Positions 34,114 through 44,829 of a stretch of 64,000 nt of DNA are shown piece after piece. The stretch is from Pegoplata infirma (lineage: Eukaryota; Arthropoda; Insecta; Diptera; Anthomyiidae). How positions within the stretch are numbered: position 1 is the stretch's first letter; each line of letters starts with the position of its first letter. The translations under genes and the position numbers were made by a program. Where the stretch lies: NCBI GenBank assembly GCA_963921195.1, contig OY992539.1, positions 38,758,518 to 38,822,517 on the forward strand, given 5' to 3'. The notes beneath the pieces were generated by a model. The model saw nothing but the letters and a program-made list of their open reading frames with translations, was not told the origin of the DNA and did no database searches.

Positions 34114-34498
34114 ATCGTCACCTAAAATGCAAAACGCTCTAACTAACAAATAATTCAAAATCGGTATTTTGATAGATTCTGGTGTATTTTATTAACCTAC
34201 ACGTCCCTACAAAAAACTAGGGTCACATAATAAAAATTAGCGAGTTTATAGCCAAAAATTAAAAACATGTAAATTGCGAAATCGCCAATGAACGCAACTA
34301 GAAATAAATTTTTTAATCATTTCGTGATTAATATTGATACATATTCACAAAACGTACGTCCTCACAAAATTATAGCCCAATTCATTTAAAAACAACAAAG
34401 TTATTAACAAATTAAAAATTTTACTCTTCACTGATTTTTGCTTCTCCTGTAAAATTAATAAAATGTTAGTTAGGGCCTTGTGCATTTTAGGTGACGAT
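34114..34498. mobile_element. 385-bp TIR element (ATCGTCACCTAAAATGC family), copy 2
   Basis: ATCGTCACCTAAAATGC at the left and GCATTTTAGGTGACGAT at the right are the ends of a TIR of about 34 bases. It is the uninterrupted paralogue of 8774-10462 and carries the empty site CGCTC-TA-ACTAAC at 34140-34141. It is inserted into the family B copy right after the TTA-flanked element. Confidence 0.85.
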
Positions 34499-34738
34499 AT
34501 ACACCTTTTGGGGTCCTAGACCGTTATGTCGTTGAGTTACAAACGGAATAACAAACTTATATATACCCTCTATCACTAACAATAAGCAGAGGGTATAAAA
34601 ATTGACTTCTGGATCCATTAATTCCCTTCTAAACTTTACTTAAGTTTGTTTTGGGAAAAAGGTTTTATTTTCGCTATTCTATAAAATTCTACTTGGCCGA
34701 GTCCATAAAAGCCTTCCACAATGATCTAATACTTTGAC

Positions 34739-35274
34739 TAGAGTTGTGTCGTTCACGAACGAACTAGTTCAATTGAACTATTCACTTAACTGAGCGGTTT
34801 ATCTAGTTCGTTCATTTCCGCTCTTTTAGTTCTTTTCGTTCATTTAGTTCACTTGGTCATTTTTTCATTTTGATCTTTTATTCCGGTCGTTCAATTTTTT
34901 TTTGTTAATTTTGTCATTAGGCGTTAGTTTTTTCTTCTCTTTTGGCACAATTTCTCAGCATTTATGTTTTTTTTACAAAAATTGTATATGTTTTCTTTAA
35001 TTCATGTTTTTATTCAACATTTTTGTATTTTTTGAACGAAAGCCAAAACAACAGGCATGATCAAAATGATTCGTTCACAAACTGTTGAACGAAAACAAAA
35101 ACTGACCGATTTGAACTAGATGAACGACCAACAGACATGATCAAAATGATTCGTTCACGAACTGTTGAACGAAGACCACAAAAGAGCAATTGAACTAGAT
35201 GAACGAACTAGGTCTTTTATCTGAAATGAACGAAAATGAGCGCTCACTCAATTGAACGATTAAGCACAAGTCTA
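34739..35274. mobile_element. 536-bp hAT-like element, 8-bp target duplication
   Basis: TAGAGTTGTGTCG at the left and CACAAGTCTA at the right are inverted. ACTTTGAC flanks both sides (34731-34738, 35275-35282), an 8-bp duplication as in hAT elements. The interior is full of GTTCGTTCA/TGAACGAAC and CAATTGAAC motifs and can fold extensively. No transposase is present. Confidence 0.85.
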
Positions 35275-35299
35275 ACTTTGACTAAAAACAAAGATTTAG

Positions 35300-35720
35300 T
35301 TTTGCGTTAGAGACGGGATCACTAATGGCAGGAATTTTCTAATCACTAACACTCACTTACGAACATATTTGTTCTTCTCATAATCACGCGAGTACATTTT
35401 GGACAACACTACGAAAATGTTTTTTATAAAAAAAAATAGAAACATTTTTAAGATCTAACTAAATTTTATACTTTTAAAAATTTTATAACATTTCTTTTGT
35501 TGCTTTTTTCGGAACGAAAGGAAATATGAAGAAAAAATCAATCACGGAAACTCCAGCATAAGAATCGACTCACGCACACTAACTCACTCAAAAATCTAAC
35601 TCACGCACACTAACGTAATGTTATTCGCCCTTGCACTAACTCACAATCACATGAAAAAATAAGTTTCAGTCACACTCACGCGTAATCACACTATAATCAC
35701 GCACTTATCTGCCCATGTGC
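35300..35720. repeat. Degenerate (TCACTCACG)-type element
   Basis: Starts near TTAGAGACGGGATCAC and contains repeated ACTCAC, ATCACGC and TCACGCACAC motifs, ending near CTGCCCATGTGCAG. It is related to 13925-14033 and 55159-55460. One end resembles a hAT terminus (TAGAGA). The boundaries are uncertain. Confidence 0.5.
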
Positions 35721-37147
35721 AGACCGCTCTTCAAGCAAGTTTAGGTTTTGTTAATATGCTGAAATTTTTCCTCTTTATTTAGAATTTTAAAAATCGTTTA
35801 CTCGAAAATCCCAGCAGATCCTTTTTTCGAATTATTGCTAAAAAATTACACCGTTCGACAAAAAAAACCTCCTAGTAAATATCCTGATTCCAAATCTTCC
35901 AAATCTGTAATGCTAGCAAAAAAAGCTTGTAAATCTACAAGAAAATTTTCTAATTTTGAACCCACAATTTTTTTGGTAAAGTTAGCAAAAATGCTTTGCG
36001 AAAAATTAGTTAACTGAAATTTTTTTATTTCAACTTAGTTCATACACATTTGAGGACCCCATTTTGTTCGGACTCGATTGGTCCAGATCCCGATGGGCCT
36101 AGACCTAGTTGGGTTCCTAAAAAGTCGTCATAGTTTTTGACTCAAAATTTGTGTCCGTTTCGCTTTACCTTGCTTAGTTTTTAAGATACGTTTAGGGGGC
36201 CACTGGGGATTTGAGTATTAAAAAACTCGATAACTTCAAAAATATTTCTCGGAGAGCTTTTGATTATTTTGCGGTCTTGTTCTAAGTGTTGAGAGCTACA
36301 AAAATGATTTTTGACTTTTTGTTGTGTCGGCAATATTTACCGAAATATGAGCATTTTAAAATTTTCGGGAATGCTAACTTTTTTGGATTCAAAGTTAGGA
36401 CCCATTAGGGTCCACACATGTGAAGAGGACCGGCGAGAACCAAAAATTACCTCCATTTTACTCCATCTGTCTTAGTTTTCGAGATTTTAAGTTTTCCTAA
36501 AAAAAAATTTGTTTGGGAATAAGACATCATCGAAATTGACCAAATGAGTTCATTATCTTAAATAGTAATGTTTTATCTTTACCATCGACTTATTTTGAAG
36601 TCACCATCACCTCGGGTTAATCCGCAATGAGTTTCCAAAAATGCCCAAAACATGAATTTTTTTAACTTTGACCTCAGTCTTCTCAAAAACTAGATGTGAT
36701 GGAAAAGTTTGAAGACCGGATTTTTGACCAAAAGAACTGATGTCGTGATGTTTGACCAGAAGAACTGAAGTGTATAAGTTCGCGTCCCAGTCGCATGTTC
36801 GATGCTTAGTATTGTTAAATTCAGATTTTATTAAATTACAAGTGCAATTTTAATACCTACACTCAAAATAAATTCTCTGTCCAATCAGCAGAAAAATCTG
36901 CTGAAAATACACCTATTTTGAGCCATATGAGAAATCTACTGATTTTAGCAGACACGGTTTGCTGAAAATCTGCCATGATTATCTATAATAGAGTTAATAA
37001 TATAATAGTTGTTGTATTCTTATAAAGACAGTCAAGTGACTGAAGCCGATAGTCTCCCTATTTTATACCCTTTATTTGAGAATGTGCCGCTAATAAAAAA
37101 AAAAAAATACCTAAATTTTATATTTCTACATTACATCCAATTTTCAT
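35721..37147. other. Unassigned sequence with a family E copy
   Basis: 36030-36500 is a family E repeat in reverse orientation to 9200-9690 (GTGTCCGTTTCGCTTTACC, GAGAGCTACAAAAATG, TAGTTTTCGAGATTTTAAG). 36640-36740 resembles an arm of the 30873-31573 element (CTAGATGTGATGGAAAAG). 36866-36990 starts TACACTCAAAATAAATTC and has CAGCAGAAAAATCTGCTG, a single TA-type end without a visible partner. No gene was seen. Confidence 0.5.
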
Positions 37148-37179
37148 TTAGTTGGAAAGTTTTTTTTTTTTTCCTTTAT

Positions 37180-39279
37180 TTATTCCACTTGGGAACATAG
37201 GGCTTCTACAAGTAAATTCCAACTTATTCTATCATTACAAACATCTTTTATTTCATTAAACGATTTGTTCTGCATATTGAGTTCTTGTATGACTGTTCTA
37301 CGCCAGGTGTTCTTTGGGCGGCCAGAGCGTCTGCTACCTTGAGGATTCCATTCCAATGCCGTTCTTGTGATACTGCCAACTGGTCGTCGCAATGTGTGGC
37401 CTATCCACTTCCACTTTCGTCTTGCAATTTGGCGAATAATGGGAACTTCGTTTGTCAATCGCCAGAGATCGATGTTGGTGATTACGTTTGGCCAAAAGAT
37501 ACGGCATATTATGCGCAAACATTTGTTTACAAAAACTTGCAGTCTTCTCGCTATAGTACTCGTCATGAGCCATGTCTCGCTTCCATATAGCAGTGTGGAT
37601 TTCACACAGGCATTGAATATACGAATTTTTGTATTCTTTGAGATTTAGGGGGATCGCCATGTTTTATTTAGCCGACCAAAAGCTGATCTTGCTTTGTTTA
37701 ACCTGAGTGAAACGTCTTCTTCCACTCCTCCATCTACCGACATCATGCATCCTAGATAACAAAAGGATTTCACATATTTTATACGTTGGTTTTGTACTAC
37801 AATATGGTTGTCAGTTGCGTTATTTATACGCATTGCATGTGTTTTGGCAATATTAACTTCCAGCCCAACTCTATTTGCTAACGCGACCAAATCATTTACT
37901 TTGCTCTGCATATCATTAAACTTATGCGATATAAGACAAATATCGTCTGCAAAGTCCAAGTCTTCTAGGTGGTTTTGGAAATCCCAGACAATGCCTCTTT
38001 TTTTCCTGCATAATTGTGACATAACCTCATCCAAAACAACGGCGAACAGTAATGGTGAAAGGGGGCAACCTTGTTTAACTCCAGCGTTTGTCATAAAGGG
38101 TTCGCTGATCATACCATTGTGACGAACTTGCAGTGTGGTATTGTTGTACATAGCTTTAATCAAATTTATTAATTTTGTTGGTACACCTTTTGCTTTAAGT
38201 GCATCCCATATAGCACTACGTTTTATCGAGTCAAATGCTTTCCTAAAGTCTATAAATACCAAATAAAGCGGTGTGCGCCACTCGACCGATTGTTCTATTA
38301 TTACACGGAGGGTATTGGTTTGATCTACACAGTTGCGATGTGGTCGGAAGCCTGCTTGTTCATCGCGTAATGATTTTTCGATTATTTGTAATCGGATATT
38401 TATTATAGTAGCAATTACCTTGTATACAGTGTTGAGCAGAGTAATACCTCGCCAATTATCACACTCAGTCAAGTCATTTTTCTTTGGAAGCTTTACTATT
38501 TGACCTTTTGTCCACGTGTTAGGCAACTGTTCGTTTACCCAAGCATCACGTATATAGGGATGAATTATTTCCGCGGCTACTGCTGGGTTAGCTTGGAGTA
38601 GCTCTGAGGGTATCCCATCTTCGCCTGGCGCTTTGTTTCTTTTAAGTTTTTCTACAGCGCATGTAATCTCTTCAATACTAGGCGGGTCTATAGATATTGT
38701 GTTGTTGGTTGCTGTAAACGATTCGGTGGAGCTTTCTACGTTATCGTCGACAATGTTGCTGATTTTTTCAAAATGTTGTCTCCATCTTTGTGTTTGTTCT
38801 TCGACGTTCGTTAGCAGCTGACCGTTTGTATCTTTTATCGCATAGCTTCGATTTATATTTTGGTTTGATAAACGACCTATTATTTGATGTAGCTCCCTCA
38901 TATTGTTCGCGCCTGCTGCTGCTTCCGCTTCACTGGCTGTTGTTTCAAAATATTTTCTTTTATCATTTCGGGCTGATTTTTTTACGGCTTTCGCTACGGT
39001 CGAGTATTGTGGTTTCAAGTTTGGGTTATCGATCTTCCGTTGTTTCAGGTTGTTTCTTTCCTTGATTAGAGTCCAAGTGTTGTCTGATAGCCATTTTTTT
39101 CTTTCTGTTTCTTGCTTGTATCCTATTTTTTCTTCTGCAATGGCCCTGAGTGAGTTGCACGTCTCATCCCATGTTGTGTTAATTGCTGGTATACATTCTC
39201 TTAAAACCTCTCCAATTTCGTTACTTCTCCTTGTCCCGAAGCTTTCCGACATCAAAACGTTTACGTATTTGTTGTGCAT
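37180..39279 (-). pseudogene. Reverse transcriptase of the 37161-39520 element (one stop codon)
   Basis: A frame of 544 codons (39279 down to 37645) carries the reverse transcriptase: KAPGEDGIPSELL (residues 217-229), KLPKKNDLTECDNWRGITLLN (263-283), EQAGFR (307-312), VFIDFRKAFDS with the first catalytic aspartate at 344, VKQGCPLSPLLFA (401-413) and FADD at 443-446. It stops at a single TAA (37645-37647). The same frame then continues for about 155 more codons (ISKNTKIRIFN, VKSTLLYGSETW, LRRP...ALEWNPQG, GRPKNTWRR) to a stop at 37180. Upstream, the end of the endonuclease (DSDHELVVATIKIKLKK) lies in another frame, so a frameshift is also present near 39230. It is inactive but young, with little other damage. 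A degraded relative is at 11090-11370. Confidence 0.88.
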
Positions 39280-39460
39280 TTCTTTTGTAAAATTTCTTAA
39301 GTTTAATTTTTATTGTCGCCACCACTAGCTCGTGATCGCTGTCTATATCAGCACCTCTTTTGGTGCGCACGTCTGTGTTCCAGGGAATACTTGGTTTAAG
39401 ACCGGAAGTAGTGAGCTGCTTGGGAATTTCATCAGAGGAATCGCTTCTTGCTTTCCCCAA
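39223..39460 (-). pseudogene. C-terminal end of the endonuclease domain, out of frame
   Basis: The frame reads ...NTDVRTKRGADIDSDHELVVATIKIKLKK.... The sequence SDH is the conserved last motif of apurinic-type endonucleases in LINEs. The rest of the domain (catalytic glutamate, DxN motif) is absent because the element is 5'-truncated. The frame ends at about 39223 and the reverse transcriptase continues in a different frame, so one indel separates them. Confidence 0.75.
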
Positions 39461-39533
39461 GTGGAAGGCAGACAGAGAGCTTTCCGCCCAAGGGCACCTC
39501 TGAGAGAAACCCCATTCCCCTTAGTTGGAAAGT

Positions 39534-40774
39534 ATTTATGGGAAATTATCAAACCCAGAACATATATTTGTGGGATATTCTTCTATAATATTTTCCTTAA
39601 GCTGATATATGTAAATGTTGAATCTCATAAAACATCTCAAGTTTCATTTCAAATAATTCCAAAATTAATAAAACCCTCAAACATGATTATTCTTCACTTT
39701 GAGTGATCGTTAGCGGACACAATTTGGGTTTTCTTTAACAAAAAGTAACGTCTTCTTGTATATTCAAATTAAAATTAATAATAAAATTAATGTTTTTACG
39801 AGTGGGGTTTCTTTCAACAGCAACATAAGGTTAAATATCAACAGCTTTAGCAAGAATTCCTTAAGAAAATTGAAATTCATAGAAAGTAACGTTCTCAACA
39901 GCTGTCAAATGAATTGTAAGAAACCTTACAATAAAAAAAAAAGACGTTACATGGAAATTAAGTCTTAGATGAAACCCCATAAAGTACCTAAATGATATTA
40001 AAAAGTCCTTTTAATGCGATAAAACAACTAAACATCAGTAGGGTTTGGCTAGAGTAGGGTAGATTTTGCTACATATGCCCACTTTCAAACCAACAAAACA
40101 TATTAAAAAAACAGGACACCACCCGATCCTAATAATACGATCAACAAATGTCATTATAAATAACAGACATGTAAATTTTTCATAAAGTTTTTCCTTTATA
40201 TTTTAATGAAAATGTTGCGCTTGGTTACATTTTAAAACAACGAAAAAAAATAGTATCCTTATGATTTTTCTTTTCCTAAAGGACATTAACAAATGTAAAT
40301 ATGTTTGCAATACTCATAGCACCAACAACCACCAAGTGCCACCTATAAATAAAATAACAAGCATTTGCACCACCAACACCACCTTTTTTTAGTTTTTTAA
40401 TTTTTTTTGGTTTCTTAATGATCCTTAGAGCATTCATGCATTTAGAGTGTAACAGGCGTTTTTTTTTTCAAGTTTAGTTTTATTTTGTTAGTGTAAAATA
40501 CATGGAATAAGTATAACAAATTAGTTTAAAGCGTGGACTGACCTACCATATGGCCACAAGAGCCACGCGTCAATACAAAAACTATTCGTTTTTTTATGTA
40601 AAATACTTAAAAATTTAAATTAAAAAAAAAATATCATACTTGAACCCCACTTTTTAAGTGATTAACAAGTTTTTTCTGTTATTAAATTTTATTCAAAACT
40701 AAATACACTTAAAGAAAATTTAGGTTAATATTAATGTTTTCAAAATTTATGTTTGGTATAGACAACAAATGATA
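39534..40774. other. Unassigned sequence
   Basis: AT-rich DNA without a supportable gene. 40320-40390 has CAACAACCACCAA / CACCACCAAC repeats. It may be host non-coding DNA. Confidence 0.45.
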
Positions 40775-41536
40775 AAAGGTAATTTTTTTATATAAGGTAC
40801 TTTTTATATAAAAGGTACTTTTATATAAAAGGTACTTTTGCATAAAAGGTACTTTTACAAAAAAGGTACTTTTACATAAAAGGTACATTTATATAAAAGG
40901 TACTTTTATATAAAAGGTACTTTTATATAAAAGGTACTTTTATATAAAAGGTACTTTTATATAAAAGGTACTTTTATATAAAAGGTACTTTTATATAAAA
41001 GGTACTTTTATATAAAAGTACCTTTTATATATAAGAGGTACTTTTATATAAAAGTACCTTTTATATAAAAGTACCTTTTATATAAAAGTACCTTTTATAA
41101 AAAAAATACCTTTTATAAAAAAGTACATTTTTTAAAAAAAGTACATTTAAAAAAATACCTTTTATAAAAAAGTACCTTTTATAAAAAAATACCTTTTATT
41201 TAAAAGTACTTTTATATAAAAGGTACTTTTTTATAAAAGGTACTTTTTTATGAAAGGTACTTTTATATAAAAGGTACATTTATATAAAAGGTACTTTTAT
41301 ATAAAAGGTACTTTTATATAAAAGGTACTTTTATATAAAAGGTACTTTTATATAAAAGGTACTTTTATATAAAAGGTACTTTTATATAAAAGGTACTTTT
41401 ATATAAAAGGTACTTTTATATAAAAGGTACTTTTATATAAAAGGTACTTTTATATAAAAGGTACTTTTATATAATAGGTACTTTTATATAAAAGGTACTT
41501 TTATATAAAAGGTACTTTTATATAAAAGGTACTTTT
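40775..41536 (-). repeat. 17-bp tandem array, mainly orientation GGTACTTTTATATAAAA
   Basis: About 45 units of 17 bases. The reverse complement of the unit is GTACCTTTTATATAAAA, one substitution from the unit at 19624-20520. Orientation switches inside the array: units at about 41020-41210 read GTACCTTTTATATAAAA or GTACCTTTTATAAAAAA, flanked on both sides by the opposite orientation. The two outer blocks (40775-41020 and 41210-41536) are highly homogeneous. Confidence 0.97.
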
Positions 41537-42110
41537 AGAAGTCAGCATTGAAATTGAGACTGAGACGTGACAAACTATTGTGCTGGTGATCACAAATCTG
41601 TTCTTGAAAAATTTCCATCAAATCAGATTATTGAGAAAATTAAGGCCAAAGTTAAAAAAAACGAGTTTTTGATGATTTTGTATTTCATTTCGGATGAACC
41701 CGATGTGCTGGTGTCTTAAAATAAAGTCGTTTGAACAATCTAAAGATGCATTATATCAAAATTTATGTCTTGGGGAAATAATGATACATCAAGTCAATTT
41801 ATATGTCTTGTGTAGGCCACGATTAATAATTTTTTAATATAAATATGTCTTGACTGGCCCTTTTCTGCCTATCCGGTACTTCCCCAGTCGACCAAAAAAA
41901 ATCACCGTTGACATACTGCTGACCTTCCCCTTATGAAATTGTTGACATCTTCATACAATGTTGCCAAAAGTCCCCAAGAAACGACCCAGTCGGCAAAAAA
42001 ATCGGTAACAGCATTGACATCTGTTTATCTAGCAATAGTGATTTGTAAGAAAAATTCTAATTTACGCGAAGAACTTGCATATTATAAGTAAGATTCATAT
42101 TTTGTAGCCA
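41537..42110. other. Unassigned sequence
   Basis: No gene seen. The stretch at 41620-41720 weakly resembles arms of the 30873-31573 element. Confidence 0.4.
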
Positions 42111-42111
42111 T

Positions 42112-42319
42112 CCAAGTAAAAATGTGAAAGATCAGTACTGATCCGAAAATTGGATCGCTAAGATTAGATCAGTTTTAATTGGACGAATACAAATTTCATG
42201 CAAAAAATGGGTTTATCTAATTATATGAACTGATTTTTTAAATCTCGGATCAGTACTGATCTTTTAAATTTCGGGTAAGATGTGATATATAAGAATATAT
42301 CTAAATATTTTTACTCGGG
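42112..42319. mobile_element. ~208-bp TIR element with two perfect palindromes
   Basis: CCAAGTAAAAATGT at the left is inverted at the right as ATATTTTTACTCGGG. The perfect 14-base palindrome GATCAGTACTGATC occurs at 42130-42143 and 42248-42261. It is non-coding. No target duplication was found. Confidence 0.65.
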
Positions 42320-42324
42320 CAGGT

Positions 42325-43390
42325 CGGTCACACGTTTGAATCCTGTTGACGAAACCCTAGGACAGTTAGAGCAGTGGGAGAACATTTTTAAGATATGTCA
42401 TTTTTGTAAGGGAGCTCACTTAGGGAGTGGAGAAAGGGGGTAGGTATGTTCGGGAAAATTTTTTGGAGGGAAAAGTTAATGGGGTCGGTCTTACATTTGA
42501 TCTTTGTAGAGGCACCATTGGAGCGTTAGGAGCTGATTTGATAAAACAAGTTTAGAAAAAGTAAAAAATTTTATGGGAACCGCCTTAAAGGTTAACGATA
42601 AAGAGTAAATATGTTTTGAAAAAATTTAAAAAAAAAAACAAGTGAGAGTGTTACATTTGGCTGTGCCGAATCTTTTATACCCTCCAAAATGTAAAAAACA
42701 ATATAAAAAAAAAACAGGGGCGTCTTTTTTTTGGGGGGCGGGGGTTGGTTGGAGACGTTAGGGGGGCACCTTCCCCTTGCGATTTTGAACTTCTTCTAAG
42801 ATAAAAATGTTGCATTTGCTTAGCAAAAGTACAAAAACCCTGCAAAAAAATGCGTTTTTTCTTAGGTTGGCTTAGTTCTCCAAGGGGGAACTTTTTTCCC
42901 TATAGTCCGATTTAGCCCATTTCCGTAATTAACCTGTCTAGGAACATAAGACATATTCGTGCCAAACTTCGGAAGTCTAGCTCTTTTATTTTGGACTGTA
43001 TCGTGTCCTCTACAGACGGACAGATGGATGGACGGACGGACATCGCTAGAATGTCTTAGAATCGATCACTAATCAATAAAATATATGCTTTATGGGGTCC
43101 TAGACCAATATTTCGATGCGTTACACACGGAATGACAAAGTGAGTATACCCCCATACTGTGGCTGGAGGGTATAAAAAAGTAAGGCTCGGTCATACATTT
43201 GACTCGTTTAGGAGCATTCTTGGGACAGTTAGAGCATAGGGGATAATTTCATAAAAATGTAATTTTGTATAGGAGCCCCCTTTAGGAGTGGAGATAGTGA
43301 GTAGGTTTGTTCAGAAAAAATTTTGGGGTGTAACTATTAATTGAAGTCGGTCTTACATTGCACCCCTCTAGGAGCGATTCCGTGATACTT
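42325..43390. repeat. ~158-bp tandem repeat, interrupted by family B
   Basis: Four diverged units begin with a (G)GTCGGTCTTACATTTGA-like block (about 42325, 42483, 43186, 43343), followed by GGAGC...GGGACAGTTAGAGCA and a TAGGAGTGGAGA block. The array is split by the family B copy at 42638-43180. Confidence 0.7.
42638..43180 (+). repeat. Dispersed repeat family B copy
   Basis: AACAAGTGAGAGTGTTACA, GGCTGTGCCGAATC, TTATACCCTCC, ..., GACGGACGGACATCGCTAG, GATCACTAATCAATAAAAT, GGGGTCCTAGACC, ACACACGGAATGACAAAGTG, and the inverted end GGAGGGTATAAAA. Very similar to 26779-27291. Confidence 0.82.
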
Positions 43391-43394
43391 ATAG

Positions 43395-44297
43395 GACACT
43401 GTATGTATGTATGGCCATTTCTGAAAAAAGTACTTTTTGAGTGTTCCGTTTCTTAGGGGGAAAGATTAGCTTCTAGTACTTGTTATATGTCTTAAAAAAT
43501 GGGTGTATAAACTTGATATTTGTAATGTAGGAACTTTTATTGAAAAAAACATTCTGGATAAAGTACTTTTGGAAATTTTATTTTTTGTTAAAAAGGTGGT
43601 AAAAATTGTACTTTTGGTACTTTCTGAAAAATGGCCCTGTCTTTCGATGAAGAACATTCTGGAAAAAATGCTTTTTTGAAAATTCAGTTTTTTCGAGGGG
43701 TAAAAGGGGTACAAAAGTACTTTTGGTACTTTTTAGATTTACTGAAAAAAGAGGATAAAAGCATACTTTTTTGGTTTTTTGGTACTTCTTATGTAATATT
43801 AGTCACAGAAACTTGAAATTTTGAATGTAGGATCCTTCCGAAAAAAATATGGTACTTTTTATATATCCTAAAATAATGGTCCGAGAAACTTGAATGCAGG
43901 TTAACCTCCTGGAAAATAAAGCCACTAAGGCATGGATTTTGCCAATGTTAATACGCAAATTTAATTTACTGAAATAATGGTCGTAGAAACTTGAAATTTG
44001 GAATATAGGATTCTGGAAAAAGTACTTTTTGAAAATTTCATTTCAAATGGGTGAAAGTGTACTCTTGGTACTTTTTATATTTCCTGAAATAATCGTTCTA
44101 GAAATTTGAAATTTGGAATGTACGATCCTTCGGAGACAAAAAAAATTCTGGAAAAAGTACTTTTTGAAAAAAATTGGGCTTTTGGTACTATTAACAATTT
44201 CGGAAATAATGACCCCAGACACTTGAAATTTGGAATGTAGGATCCTTCGTTAAAAAAAAAAGGAAAAAGCAAATTTTTTTGTACTTTTAATGGGGTA
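43395..44297. repeat. ~130-bp satellite array, third locus
   Basis: About seven monomers with GAAATAATGGTCCTAGAAAC, TTGAAATTTGGAATGTAGGA, TCCTTCGGTGAAAAAA, TTCTGGAAAAAGTACTTTTTG and GGGGTAAAA blocks. The last monomer runs into the duplicated unit at 44298. Open frames inside (43466-43714, 43631-43816, 44075-44272) repeat the monomer and are not genes. Confidence 0.87.
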
Positions 44298-44829
44298 AAA
44301 AATATACTGAAAATACTGGTCCTAGAAACTTGAAATTATGAATGTATGATCCTTCGGTAAAATCGCATTCTGGAATGATTCTCCAGCATAAATAACATCT
44401 AAGAGAAGGACATATTTCTAAATTTAAAATTTTAGAGTAAAAAGGGTACATCAAATTTACCAATTTGGGGTAAAGATTTTTTTTAAAGCATGCTTTAATC
44501 GAAAGAAATGAAACTTACTGGGAACCAGTGGCGGGTACAGGTTTTGGGTGTGGGGGGTGAAATTTTTTTTTTTACTTCGAAAAAAAATCATAAATTAACC
44601 TTTGTTGACGATCAAAAAAAGGATACGTTATTTTTACAAAAAAAAGTGATGGGAAAGCTATAAAATCATCAAATTTATTAGTTTTTGCCGAAGGAGGTTT
44701 GTTTTTCATGACCATATTTCGTTTAGGTCAATTTTTTTTTAATTTGTTTTTAAAGAAAATTGTATATTTTTCGTATACATAAGAATAGAATTTTTTAATA
44801 GAAGAAATTCTTCCTTCATAGAAACATCA

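Larger units (their letters stand above)
33415..34600. repeat. Family B copy split by two nested elements
   Basis: The left part (33425-33482) has AGACAGACGGTCATCGCTAG and ATCGATCACTGATCAAT. The right part (34499-34600) continues with TTTTGGGGTCCTAGACCG and ends CAGAGGGTATAAAA. Between them are two elements, 33483-34107 and 34114-34498. Joining the flanks restores the family order seen at 27200-27250. Confidence 0.75.
37161..39520 (-). mobile_element. 5'-truncated RTE/CR1-type non-LTR retrotransposon
   Basis: Inserted on the minus strand between two copies of a 13-bp target duplication TTAGTTGGAAAGT (37148-37160 and 39521-39533). The 3' end is an A-run (T-run on the plus strand up to 37172), and the 5' end is truncated within the endonuclease domain. 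This is the classical structure left by target-primed reverse transcription. The insert is about 2.36 kb. The family is of RTE/CR1/Nimb-like type judging from the C-terminal GRPKNTWRR motif; I cannot decide the clade by eye. Confidence 0.9.

Noticed and set aside
37285..39706. Several plus-strand open frames across the RTE/CR1-type element
   Set aside because: They are antisense shadows of the minus-strand reverse transcriptase.
32917..42343. Additional B-box-like motif at 42333-42343
   Set aside because: CGTTTGAATCC matches 9 of 11, but no A box lies 43-44 bases upstream. The motif belongs to the ~158-bp satellite.
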